From a virus, in IMG/VR virus record IMGVR_UViG_3300031566_000111, positions 1 through 43,306 of that record: a stretch of DNA of 43,306 nt, one strand, 5' to 3'. Positions 7,039 to 14,318 of the stretch are shown one piece after another. The notes under the pieces were generated by a model. It was given only the letters and a program-made list of their open reading frames with translations, did not search any database and was not told the DNA's origin. Position 1 is the stretch's first letter, and the number at the start of each line of letters is the position of its first letter. Both the position numbers and the translations under genes were made by a program.

Positions 7039-7303
7039 TTGAAACCTCCGTTTCTTTGTCGGGACTTAGCTTTGCCACATACTCCTTGAGTACCATAGAG
7101 ATCGGGGTCAGCGCAAGTATCTTTCCCTTCTCAACGTGAGCCTGGGACGGAAAGGTTTGATTAGCACTCCCCTCCATCTTCTTCGCGAGAGCGTTGTACG
7201 CTCCCCGTGCCCTTCTCAGCGAGTCCTCAACGGTAATGACGAGGGCCTCAAGGAACACGGAACACGGCACGCCTACTATCGGTTTTGTTTTTGTTTCGCT
7301 CAT
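7031..7303 (-). CDS. Hypothetical early protein
   Basis: This 90-residue protein begins MSETKTKPIVGVPCSVFLEA and appears mainly helical (ITVEDSLRRARGAYNALAKKM) with an acidic C-terminal end. It overlaps the annealing protein start by 8 bases, so the two are probably translated together. The ribosome site before ATG 7303 is weak (GAAGCGAG). No family recognised; position suggests a role with the ParB-like and annealing proteins. Confidence 0.65.
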   Translation of the reverse strand: MSETKTKPIVGVPCSVFLEALVITVEDSLRRARGAYNALAKKMEGSANQTFPSQAHVEKGKILALTPISMVLKEYVAKLSPDKETEVSNG

Positions 7304-7315
7304 GATATTCTCGCT

Positions 7316-9151
7316 TCACAGAGTAGGGATGCCGTTGCCGTTAGGACTCTCAACCACGTCTCCCGTTTCGAGATCGGTCGCCTCTTTGGGCTCAGCTTTC
7401 TTTTTGGCTTTGGCTTTGGCTTTGGCCTTGGGCTTGGGCTTTTCACGCAGAGTGATGACTTCCCGGTGTTCGATGATCTCAGGAACAGTGTCCCCGGTCA
7501 TGTCGATACCGCTGTTGAGGAGAGCGTCCACCAGTTCGGACTTCTTCGCCTTCTTCCAGTCGTCAATCTTCTTGATGGCTCCGTACTCAGCCATATTTTT
7601 GTCCATCCACCACCCGAAGTGATCACCAAGGGCAAGGACTTCATTCTTCGTTTTCTTTCCGAAGAAGAACTCTGTCGGGACGTATTGCTTCTCGATGTCC
7701 AGACCCAGGTGTTCGCCCACCATCCACCGGGTAGACGTGGCCGACTCGATGTCTTTCCCCATGAGGACGGAGGTCACAACCCCAATGAACAGGGAGCGCA
7801 ACTGATCTTCGCTGAGGGTCGCGATCTTTCCGAAGACGCTCGCCTCACCGAGGGCCTTGATGTCTTCCCATGACCGCTTCGATTCGTCCTCATCCAAGAG
7901 CCCGAGCATGTAGCCCACGGACTTCTTTGCTTCCGTGTTGAGGCGCATGAACAGAAGGATGGCGATTCGGATTCCTTCCATGCTTCCCGGTTCAAGTGCC
8001 AACATCGCAGATGGGATTGTTTCGGCATAGAATTCCTCACGGAACGCTTCGCCATGCCATGCCACCCGAGGGGTGTCTCCGGAGAAGACATGAACCTCAC
8101 CTTCCGGTGACGAGGGGAGCCCGGCCTCTTCATTCGCTTTCTGAATGGCCTTCTTCTCTACCTCTTTGGCGAGGCTCTTGTAGCAGGGCTTGTCCAGACA
8201 CGCTCTCCTCCTGGCCTGATCCAAGTCTTCGTCAAAAACGGTGACGAACTTCTCGCATGAGAAGCACTTCTTGAAAGGTTTCTCGTCTCCGTGGTCGAAG
8301 GACATGAACTTGTCCTCATCGATGTCCTCACGGAAAACCGGGCCGTTTGTCTTGTTGTCCTTCCGGTACTCTGTCGCTTCCCATGATTCACCCAAGAACA
8401 GCTTGGTCTTGCTTATGAAACAGGCCTTGTTCATACATTGGGCTTCCGGTGTTGCGATGTCAAACAGGTCTCCCTGTACCTGAGTGTTCTTGACGCACGT
8501 TCGGCAATCATCCAAAGGGAAGGGAGCCTTCGCAAGGTTCACGTGCAGACGATTCACGAAAAGCCGGACATATTCCACGCTGTTCCCACCCATGACTTGG
8601 TATTCGAAGATGTCCTTCCGGATGGACTTGTCCTCCACTCTCAGCAGTTGCTCAACGTGACCGAACAAGATCGCTCCCTTTTCCCACGCATCCTTGATGT
8701 ACTTCGGGAGGACTGAGATCACAGCGTACCGTTTCCGGATATAGGAATCCTTGAGCCCTGTTCTTTCAGCAAGGTCTTTGATGCGCTCCTCCCTGTCGTC
8801 CGAGCCGTTGATGTATTCGAAGAACATCATTGACTCTTCAAACTGTGTGAGGTCTGCCCTTTGCAGATTCTCAATGACGAGACTGTCGAACGCCTCATCG
8901 TCTGTCATCTCCGCAAGGACGGCCGGAATGACCGAAGAAGGACTGATCTTTTTGATAGCCTCAACCCTCCGGTGTCCGAAGACGATCTCCGCTTTGCCGT
9001 CCACCATGCGGATAGTGATAGGACTCTGGATCCCACGTTTTTTGATGGACTCCACCAACTCGTCAAACGCTCTGCCTTCGAACCGCTTCCGGGGATTCCG
9101 GGGGTTTGCTCTCAGTGCCGAAACTTTGATGTCTGTCAATATAAGACTCAT
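7316..9151 (-). CDS. ParB-like protein with two zinc-type cysteine modules
   Basis: This protein has 611 residues. The start ATG 9151 is preceded by AATGGGAGAA; a longer frame from 9202 lacks this. The N-terminal part is a ParB CTPase-type domain with VFGHRRVEAIKK (58-69) and ENLQRADLT (94-102), followed by a helix-turn-helix region (about 125-180). Residues 216-323 hold two similar modules: C216-x2-C219-x19-C239-x4-C244 and C296-x2-C299-x18-C318-x4-C323, most simply two zinc sites. A helical domain follows, and near the C-terminus a run of alternating Lys, Ala and Pro. No ParA partner and no clear parS site are seen, so a role in gene control, replication or DNA organisation is as likely as partition. 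Confidence 0.8.
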   Translation of the reverse strand: MSLILTDIKVSALRANPRNPRKRFEGRAFDELVESIKKRGIQSPITIRMVDGKAEIVFGHRRVEAIKKISPSSVIPAVLAEMTDDEAFDSLVIENLQRADLTQFEESMMFFEYINGSDDREERIKDLAERTGLKDSYIRKRYAVISVLPKYIKDAWEKGAILFGHVEQLLRVEDKSIRKDIFEYQVMGGNSVEYVRLFVNRLHVNLAKAPFPLDDCRTCVKNTQVQGDLFDIATPEAQCMNKACFISKTKLFLGESWEATEYRKDNKTNGPVFREDIDEDKFMSFDHGDEKPFKKCFSCEKFVTVFDEDLDQARRRACLDKPCYKSLAKEVEKKAIQKANEEAGLPSSPEGEVHVFSGDTPRVAWHGEAFREEFYAETIPSAMLALEPGSMEGIRIAILLFMRLNTEAKKSVGYMLGLLDEDESKRSWEDIKALGEASVFGKIATLSEDQLRSLFIGVVTSVLMGKDIESATSTRWMVGEHLGLDIEKQYVPTEFFFGKKTKNEVLALGDHFGWWMDKNMAEYGAIKKIDDWKKAKKSELVDALLNSGIDMTGDTVPEIIEHREVITLREKPKPKAKAKAKAKKKAEPKEATDLETGDVVESPNGNGIPTL

Positions 9152-9219
9152 AATATTCTCCCATTTAATTTTCTTCTTCCCTAGCCCTGCCCTTTCGGAC
9201 AACGATACCTTTCACGCTA

Positions 9220-9633
9220 TCATTCTGTCATTTTGCACCTCTCCTCGAAGTCGTCAATTGCCGAGTGAAGAGATCGGAAGTAATGACCATAAGCACAGTC
9301 ATGCTTGTCAGCACCGCACCACCATGTGATGAAGCATGTCTCACTGTTGTCATCGAAAGCAAGGACGATGTATCCCGTCCTCCGTCCTTTCACCTCCTCC
9401 TCCACATGGAAGTCGATCACCATCGCTCCGTTCGGAAGGATGAGCCCCTTCTTCATGAGAGGAGCCTCTGCCATCTTGAGACGTAGTTCTGACCCGGCTT
9501 CGCCACAAGTCAGGAACCCCTCGACCACCTCTTCGATGCGCCGAGAGACCTTTGTGTACGAGCCCGCAATCATTTCGTCATCGCGATCACGACCAGTATT
9601 GATGGACACGCTTAGTATTGGATAGCCCTTCAT
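9220..9633 (-). CDS. Hypothetical early protein
   Basis: This 137-residue protein has four cysteines in its last third (ETCFITWWCGADKHDC) and ends with YFRSLHSAIDDFEERCKMTE. The F-x-TW ... GHYF ... A-x-x-DF-x-x-R pattern is of a kind I have seen in small phage proteins of unknown role, but I cannot name the family. A TATGGAGGT ribosome site precedes ATG 9633. It lies between the ParB-like gene and the run of very small early genes. Confidence 0.65.
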   Translation of the reverse strand: MKGYPILSVSINTGRDRDDEMIAGSYTKVSRRIEEVVEGFLTCGEAGSELRLKMAEAPLMKKGLILPNGAMVIDFHVEEEVKGRRTGYIVLAFDDNSETCFITWWCGADKHDCAYGHYFRSLHSAIDDFEERCKMTE

Positions 9634-9669
9634 GTTTGTACCTCCATATAATGACTTAGGTCTGGAAAT

Positions 9670-9927
9670 TTAGACCGCATCTTTCTTGATGTCGAAGATT
9701 GATCTGCCTGTCATAATGAGGATAGGCCAAACCGGGCATGTAATCCCGAGCCGTTCCATAACCGCCATCGCACCACACAGAAAGTCAGCCTCGCTCTTGA
9801 GTGCACCAACTGTATGCCTCCTTGTCATCACGTCCTCGATTGCCGTACACAGTGCCTTGCGGTCATCCTCCTTCAAATCAACCTGTTGGATGGGATTATC
9901 TCCCCACTTCTGTTCTTGGTAGTTCAT
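9670..9927 (-). CDS. Hypothetical early protein
   Basis: This 85-residue protein starts MNYQEQKWGDNPIQQVDLKE, with a helical centre (ALCTAIEDVMTRRHTVGALK) and a hydrophobic stretch (FLCGAMAVMERLGITCPVWP) too broken to be a sure membrane helix. ATG 9927 overlaps the stop of the gene upstream (ATGA), with GAGGAGG just before. No family recognised. Confidence 0.65.
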   Translation of the reverse strand: MNYQEQKWGDNPIQQVDLKEDDRKALCTAIEDVMTRRHTVGALKSEADFLCGAMAVMERLGITCPVWPILIMTGRSIFDIKKDAV

Positions 9928-10115
9928 TCGTCCTCCTCACATTTTTTCTCGACTTCGAAGCCACCGTTCTTTACATCGAACTGTACCGAAACAATCTGAG
10001 AGTGTTCCTCCTTCGGTATGTCCAACTGTTGAAGGATGTAATCGAAGTAATGAGTCCCTTCGCTGTCCTTGTTGTCTGAATAATCAGACCTGTCAATTGT
10101 CACGTACATAGCCAT
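9924..10115 (-). CDS. Small acidic hypothetical protein
   Basis: This 63-residue protein begins MAMYVTIDRSDYSDNKDSEG and ends CEEDE. It is acidic overall with a β-type ending (IVSVQFDVKNGGFEVEKK). AATAAGGAGC precedes ATG 10115. It is coupled to the next gene by ATGA. No function can be assigned; small acidic early phage proteins often target host enzymes, which is only a general consideration. Confidence 0.6.
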   Translation of the reverse strand: MAMYVTIDRSDYSDNKDSEGTHYFDYILQQLDIPKEEHSQIVSVQFDVKNGGFEVEKKCEEDE

Positions 10116-10125
10116 GATAAGCTCC

Positions 10126-10749
10126 TTATTTGAGATATTCGATCACGTCCGCACCGTCTTCTTCCCGTGTCCTCCAACACCGCAGACAGTCCAGACATTT
10201 TCCACCACAGTTGACCTTGTCCCTGAGATTGAACGGAGAGTCCTTGAAGATCGGAGTGAACGTCCGCTCAAAACCTCCCGGCAGTGACGGCTCCAGATTT
10301 ATCCTTCTCGCAGAATAAACCAACATGAGATTCTCAGGCTTTTTGATGTTCAATTCTGCAATTAGTTGGCTCCGCTTTGTGAACAGACAGAACGTTGTGT
10401 CAGGATTTGCCACCGCAATTCTTGTCAGATTGAAATAGTGACAGTGATTGATCAATTCCCCGTGCGAAGAAAACCGGGCATACAGATGATTCGTCCTCGG
10501 AAGGTCGTGATCTTTGATGATGCCTCTGCTGAGTATCCTCCCATACTCTGCAAATAATGGCTCCGCATTCTTTCTGCATGAGGACAACATCTTGATCGAA
10601 TAGCATTGCCGACAGATGATGTCAGCACTCATCTTGTAATCGCCCGACATCCTCATGCAGAATTCATTCTGAAACGGACTTGTGTTGATGGATGGAATCC
10701 CCTCCATCTTTCCGCTTCCCCTCGAAAACTTCAACACACCTTTTGTCAT
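10126..10749 (-). CDS. Cysteine-rich Gp88-like phage protein, possible Fe-S protein
   Basis: This 207-residue protein starts at ATG 10749, which overlaps the upstream stop (ATGA). After GKMEGIPSINTSPFQNEFCM comes a cysteine cluster IICRQCYSIKMLSSC. The middle part has ARFSSHGELINHCHYFNLTR followed by NPDTTFCLFTKRSQLI. The protein ends with NCGGKCLDCLRCW, a C-x3-C-x2-C-x2-C cluster. A cysteine-rich start, an H-x-GE segment and an NPD-x-F-x-x-F-TK segment resemble phage Gp88/DUF5131-type proteins, some of which are thought to bind iron-sulfur clusters. The match is by eye and modest. The final cluster contains a C-x3-C-x2-C spacing as in radical SAM enzymes but at the wrong end of the protein. 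Confidence 0.6.
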   Translation of the reverse strand: MTKGVLKFSRGSGKMEGIPSINTSPFQNEFCMRMSGDYKMSADIICRQCYSIKMLSSCRKNAEPLFAEYGRILSRGIIKDHDLPRTNHLYARFSSHGELINHCHYFNLTRIAVANPDTTFCLFTKRSQLIAELNIKKPENLMLVYSARRINLEPSLPGGFERTFTPIFKDSPFNLRDKVNCGGKCLDCLRCWRTREEDGADVIEYLK

Positions 10750-11060
10750 TTGAGACCTCTCTTCTGCAGTGCTTTGTACCATCCAAGAGGAGAGCGAATC
10801 TTCCGCAGTTTCTTTTTTGAGTACAGAGAGAAATTCGCCTTTTGTGGATTCCCTTCGAAGTCGTTGAAGATAATCTTCAACTCAAAAAGGAATGTACCAG
10901 AAGACAACTGGTTTTTTGTCACCGTAATTTCTTCAACATCATGGATGTTTGCGTCAATCCTCTCAAACCTCACCTTCTCCCCGTCTTCAAAGGAAATCGC
11001 CACATTCCCTCCGTTGATGCAGTACCGCCATTCGTTGATCTGAAGCTTGTCAAAATACAT
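10746..11060 (-). CDS. Hypothetical early protein
   Basis: This 104-residue protein begins MYFDKLQINEWRYCINGGNV. The start ATG 11060 is chosen for the TGAGGAGGAAT upstream; a longer frame adds only six residues. The predicted fold is largely β (VAISFEDGEKVRFERIDANI, FLFELKIIFNDF) with a basic C-terminal helix (SKKKLRKIRSPLGWYKALQK). ATGA overlap with the gene downstream shows co-translation. No family recognised. Confidence 0.65.
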   Translation of the reverse strand: MYFDKLQINEWRYCINGGNVAISFEDGEKVRFERIDANIHDVEEITVTKNQLSSGTFLFELKIIFNDFEGNPQKANFSLYSKKKLRKIRSPLGWYKALQKRGLK

Positions 11061-11061
11061 T

Positions 11062-11256
11062 TTACAATTCCTCCTCAAAACTGAAGTAAAACCTCGGACG
11101 ATCCTGAAACATTAGAGTACCCTTTACCTGATCGGACTTTCTCCTGACCACCACAAACGGAGCCAGAAATGATATGAATTCGTACTTCTCCGTTGCCTCC
11201 GCAGTTGTCAGAATCTCGCCATCGACCTCTTTTGCCAATTCTTCTTTTTCCATCAT
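11062..11256 (-). CDS. Small hypothetical protein
   Basis: This 64-residue protein begins MMEKEELAKEVDGEILTTAE and ends with aromatic-rich DRPRFYFSFEEEL. ATG 11256 overlaps the upstream stop (ATGA) behind GAAGGTG, which decides against a longer start at 11304 that would bury the neighbour. A hydrophobic centre (FISFLAPFVVV) is too short for a membrane helix. No function recognised. Confidence 0.6.
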   Translation of the reverse strand: MMEKEELAKEVDGEILTTAEATEKYEFISFLAPFVVVRRKSDQVKGTLMFQDRPRFYFSFEEEL

Positions 11257-11456
11257 GTCACCTTCACGATCACGCCATCTTTGCAGACGACTTTTGCATA
11301 CCATTTTCGGCTCCGATACGCATCCGGTCCGACAACAATGTTTTCCCCATCGGGCTTGAATTCATTCCCGAACATCGATGTCTCGACATACTGGAACCTC
11401 TTCCCGACAGACTCTTTTAAGTCTTTCTTTGTTTTGTACCCATAAACTCCCATCAT
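11253..11456 (-). CDS. Small hypothetical protein
   Basis: This 67-residue basic protein begins MMGVYGYKTKKDLKESVGKR and appears to be α then β (ENIVVGPDAYRSRKWYAKVV). CAGGAGGAC stands before ATG 11456. It is one of five consecutive very small early genes; no family recognised. Confidence 0.6.
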   Translation of the reverse strand: MMGVYGYKTKKDLKESVGKRFQYVETSMFGNEFKPDGENIVVGPDAYRSRKWYAKVVCKDGVIVKVT

Positions 11457-11482
11457 TTTCTTGTCCTCCTGATTAGATTAGA

Positions 11483-11785
11483 TTAGAACAACAGACCTTG
11501 ACCCGAATTCGTGAGAAACGCCCACCGTGAAAGCATCCCGGGTTTCTTCTTCCCGTGATTCTCCCGATTCATCTGTTTGAATTCTTCGTTCACCTCAGTG
11601 ATAAACTTGTGGCTCTTGATCATGAGGCGATAGATGAAAAGATTGAACGGGACGTAATAGCGTTTCTGTGTCGGCAGAAAACGCACCTTCAAGAGCCGAA
11701 CTTCCCGGCCTTGCTCCTCATCCCAGAGATAGCGATTGCTAATCTCTTTGAGACGACTCTCGAAATCTTTTTTGAGGTACTTCAT
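11483..11785 (-). CDS. First gene of the leftward early block, hypothetical
   Basis: This 100-residue, strongly basic protein begins MKYLKKDFESRLKEISNRYL and has a helical middle (LFIYRLMIKSHKFITEVNEE). CAAGGAGGA precedes ATG 11785. Being first after the control region, it should be the earliest and most strongly expressed leftward product. An inverted repeat lies 25 bases upstream of its start codon. No family recognised; a small basic first-early protein could act on host or phage DNA, but nothing in the sequence shows this. Confidence 0.65.
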   Translation of the reverse strand: MKYLKKDFESRLKEISNRYLWDEEQGREVRLLKVRFLPTQKRYYVPFNLFIYRLMIKSHKFITEVNEEFKQMNRENHGKKKPGMLSRWAFLTNSGQGLLF

Positions 11786-11809
11786 AATGTCCTCCTTGAC
11801 ATAAATTTA

Positions 11810-11831
11810 AGAGACACCTCACATTGTCTCT
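11810..11831. repeat. Inverted repeat, candidate operator of the leftward block
   Basis: AGAGACA (11810-11816) and TGTCTCT (11825-11831) form a perfect 7-base inverted repeat with an 8-base spacer. It lies 25 bases upstream of the first leftward start codon, where a repressor could block transcription or a leader hairpin could form. The XRE-domain protein encoded at 12297 is a possible ligand. Confidence 0.45.
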
Positions 11832-12029
11832 CACTATATAACTATATTATGGAATCCAATCCATCACCCCTCTCCCCTCCCCTCCCGTTTACTATATATA
11901 CTATTATTATTATTCCTCCCCTCTCTCTTATTGATATTAATTAATTATATATATCATTATCCATATGCTTAATTATCGACTGACCATAGGGAAGGAGTAT
12001 CTTCCCCCCTCTCTCTCCTCCGCTTAATA

Positions 12030-12050
12030 AGTATTAATATATATAATACT
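12030..12050. repeat. AT-rich dyad with embedded TATAAT
   Basis: AGTATTA (12030-12036) and TAATACT (12044-12050) are perfect inverted arms around ATATATA. A plus-strand TATAAT lies at 12042-12047 within the dyad. It could be an operator covering a −10 element, but no −35 match lies 16-18 bases upstream. Confidence 0.4.
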
Positions 12051-12214
12051 ATCCCGGTCCCCACCACCACACCACACACCACAAGCAGAGCCAGAGCCAC
12101 AGAGGATTGACCGCCTCTCTTTTTCCTCCTCCTCCTCCCCTCTCATTCAGCACACAAGGTAAGGACGCCCCCCCGGGGTAAGGGGAATTTGGCATCCGGG
12201 TTAAGTATTAAGGG

Positions 12215-12243
12215 TTGCACCTTCCTCCGGATAATTTCATAAA
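12215..12243 (+). promoter_or_regulatory. Candidate σ70-type promoter for the rightward early block
   Basis: TTGCAC (12215-12220) and CATAAA (12238-12243) are 17 bases apart, giving 4 of 6 matches each to the −35 and −10 consensus. Transcription from here would leave a leader of about 45 bases before the start codon at 12297. Confidence 0.35.
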
Positions 12244-12296
12244 AAATTTTTAGGGGATTTAGTTGCCAGGATTTGGTAATAGGGAGGAGGTGATTA

Positions 12297-12875
12297 ATGA
12301 AGGTAGAATTCAGGTTGACTGTAAAGAACGCGCATTTTCGGGAGATACGCGAGGGGTTGGGGATGACACAGAAAGAGATGGCTGAATATCTTGGTGTGGC
12401 GCAGGGTGCGGTTTCGGCCATAGAGTGTTTCAGGTGGTATCCGAGGGGGCCGGAGTCGATCGAGAAGTACACGTTGGGGTTAGGGATGATGTTTGAGGAG
12501 ATATTTCCGGAGGAGTTTTGTCGTGCGGTTGACGACAGGGTTCCGACGAGGACTTCTGTGACGAGGGAGGTTTCGTATATTCCATTGGCTGGTCCGGAGA
12601 CGTTGATATTGCCTGATCCGGAGGAGGAGTACATGAGGGCCCGGAAGGTTGAGAGGCTGGACAGGGCGTTGATGATATTGACGGACAGGCAGAGGCTTGC
12701 GATTGTTCACAGGTACGGGCTTCACGGGGAGGATGAGAAGACGCTCAGTGGGGTGGGGAAGATTTTGGGGGTGACGGCGACTCGGGCGGATCAGATAATT
12801 AAAAAGGGGCTGAGGAAGTTGGGGAGAGAAAGGGCAGGGAAGTTTCTGAAGGGCGAGACTTCAAGGATATTTTAA
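12297..12875 (+). CDS. XRE helix-turn-helix fused to σ70 region 4-like domain
   Basis: This 192-residue protein starts at ATG 12297 behind AGGGAGGAGG. Residues 13-65 form an XRE/Cro-type DNA-binding domain: FREIREGLGMTQKEMAEYLG followed by VAQGAVSAIECF. Residues about 122-178 look like region 4 of a primary sigma factor: LTDRQRLAIVHRYGLHGEDE, then TLSGVGKILGV, then a recognition-helix part ADQIIKKGLRKLGRE. Sigma regions 2 and 3 are missing. It is the first gene of the rightward block, so it is probably the phage's main transcription regulator. It may repress through the XRE domain and contact the −35 element or RNA polymerase flap through the other. Confidence 0.8.
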   Translation: MKVEFRLTVKNAHFREIREGLGMTQKEMAEYLGVAQGAVSAIECFRWYPRGPESIEKYTLGLGMMFEEIFPEEFCRAVDDRVPTRTSVTREVSYIPLAGPETLILPDPEEEYMRARKVERLDRALMILTDRQRLAIVHRYGLHGEDEKTLSGVGKILGVTATRADQIIKKGLRKLGRERAGKFLKGETSRIF

Positions 12876-12895
12876 ATTTACAAAGGGAGGAAGAG

Positions 12896-13366
12896 ATGAT
12901 TATCGACAAAGAACGGTTGAAGAAGAGGGTAAGGGAGTGGGTTGGGGCGCACGAAGACAAGGAGAGCGTCTCTGTTCAGGCGTGTATTGAAAATGAGGCT
13001 GTCCTTAAAACCATCCTGGGCCTGATCGACAAGGAGGATGGGAGGGACAAGGATGTAAGTAAGAGGCAGCACTACCATGGATACCCGCTTGGACATGTGG
13101 TGGCGCACCTGAAAATGGAGGAGGCCGAGAAGAAGAAGGAGGGGGAGATTTGTTTGGTTGACGAGTTCACGAATAAGGCGGTGGCTGAGTTTTTCGAGTG
13201 GCTGAATCGGAGGCTCCACAGGTTGTCTGTAGCGAGTCTTCCCAACCAGTTCTCTTCGGCTGACCTCTATGCCCACGACGCGAAGAAGGCGCTGGACTTC
13301 GCTGAGCTTTGTCAGTGGGCGGCGGCGAGGTTGCGGAAACTGGAGAAGGAGGGGGAGGATGACTAA
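12896..13366 (+). CDS. Hypothetical early protein
   Basis: This 156-residue protein begins MIIDKERLKKRVREWVGAHE. It is helical and highly charged, with an acidic/basic patch (EEAEKKKEGEI) and a helical tail (ALDFAELCQWAAARLRKLEK). AAAGGGAGGAAGAG precedes ATG 12896. It overlaps the next gene by 8 bases. No family recognised. Confidence 0.65.
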   Translation: MIIDKERLKKRVREWVGAHEDKESVSVQACIENEAVLKTILGLIDKEDGRDKDVSKRQHYHGYPLGHVVAHLKMEEAEKKKEGEICLVDEFTNKAVAEFFEWLNRRLHRLSVASLPNQFSSADLYAHDAKKALDFAELCQWAAARLRKLEKEGEDD

Positions 13367-13619
13367 ACCAACGGATGAACAAATCGAAGGGGCGTTAATT
13401 TATGTCGGGAAAATGCGGAAGTGGGCCATAGAGGAGGAGGATAATAATCATCTCGATGTCATCCGCACCGCCCTTGAGGAGTACAAGCCGAAGATGGTGA
13501 CGAGGGAGTGGGTGGGAAAGGCGACGGAGTTCCTGTGTGAAATGTCAGAATCTGGTGGATTAATGGATGTGCATTTAGTCGCAATATTGGATGAACTCGG
13601 CATCGAGGTCGGGGAGTGA
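13359..13619 (+). CDS. Small hypothetical protein
   Basis: The start ATG 13359 is chosen because GGAGGGGGAGG lies just before it and it overlaps the upstream stop by 8 bases; a longer frame has no such support. The 86 residues (MTKPTDEQIEGALIYVGKMR to DELGIEVGE) are mostly helical and acidic, with NNHLDVIRTALEEYKPK in the middle. Function unknown. Confidence 0.6.
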   Translation: MTKPTDEQIEGALIYVGKMRKWAIEEEDNNHLDVIRTALEEYKPKMVTREWVGKATEFLCEMSESGGLMDVHLVAILDELGIEVGE

Positions 13620-13623
13620 GGGG

Positions 13624-13878
13624 ATGAACGCCTGGAAGTTGGCGATGGTGTGCAGGCTGAGTCCTCACGATTTTTATTATCCGGATGATCCGAGGTTGGC
13701 AGACGTGGCGCTCTTTGAGACGATCTCTCATGTGTTGGAATTTTATTTCCAGCCGTGGTTTATGCGCCAACTGGAGTGGATGCAAAGGCGTGATGCGATT
13801 TTTGAATCGTTTCGGTACGCCCCCTTGGTGAAGGAAGGGAAAAGCGCATACGTCCCTATTCGGGACATTAAATCTTAA
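13624..13878 (+). CDS. Small hypothetical protein
   Basis: This 84-residue protein begins MNAWKLAMVCRLSPHDFYYP. ATG 13624 follows GGGGAGTGAGGGG, 4 bases after the upstream stop. It is rich in aromatic residues (ISHVLEFYFQPWFMRQLEWM) and appears soluble. No family recognised. Confidence 0.6.
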   Translation: MNAWKLAMVCRLSPHDFYYPDDPRLADVALFETISHVLEFYFQPWFMRQLEWMQRRDAIFESFRYAPLVKEGKSAYVPIRDIKS

Positions 13879-13901
13879 ATTTTTCAAAGGAGAAAGAATC
13901 G

Positions 13902-14318
13902 ATGTGTGAAAACAAAACAAGTGATGGTCCGAAGTTTTCGGATGCGACAACTTCTCTTGACGAGAAGATCGCCCATATGGAAAGGGAGCACTATAAGCTG
14001 GCCGGGGGGGTTATCCCTGCCTCAATGACACAGCCTCCGAGCAGTGAGTTGGTCGAGGTGAGGGAGAGGCTTGTTTCAATCGACTCGGTGTTGCGGGAGG
14101 TGATCATAAGGCTGAGAGGGCTCGACGAGTTCCTGTATGGATCGTCAACCGAAGAAGCCTTGGGTCCAGAAGAGAAACCCCAAGTCGGCGGAGTGATTGG
14201 CGATCTATTCTGTGGCCTGGATATGACAATGAAGGACGCGAACTGGATATTTTGTACGCTCGGGGGGTTAGCGGAGAAGTTGGGGATGAGCCCCGTGGAG
14301 AAGGGAGGAGGACGATGA
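13902..14318 (+). CDS. Hypothetical early protein
   Basis: This 138-residue protein begins MCENKTSDGPKFSDATTSLD. AAAGGAGAAAG precedes ATG 13902. It has a coiled-coil-like segment (LVEVRERLVSIDSVLREVII) and a Gly-rich end. It overlaps the MazG-like gene by ATGA. No function recognised. Confidence 0.6.
   Translation: MCENKTSDGPKFSDATTSLDEKIAHMEREHYKLAGGVIPASMTQPPSSELVEVRERLVSIDSVLREVIIRLRGLDEFLYGSSTEEALGPEEKPQVGGVIGDLFCGLDMTMKDANWIFCTLGGLAEKLGMSPVEKGGGR

Larger units (their letters stand above)
11786..12296. promoter_or_regulatory. Divergent early control region
   Basis: These 511 bases carry no gene. They alternate AT-rich blocks (11828-11850, 11890-11915, 11930-11975, 12024-12055) with almost pure pyrimidine blocks on the plus strand (11865-11886, 12003-12020, 12115-12145). 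Minus-strand TATAAT stands at 11944-11949 and plus-strand TATAAT at 12042-12047, neither with a good −35 hexamer. A weak hairpin AGAGG/CCTCT (12101-12118) followed by CTTTTT could be an attenuator of the rightward leader. The region must contain the start points of both early transcripts, but I could not place them with confidence. Confidence 0.6.
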
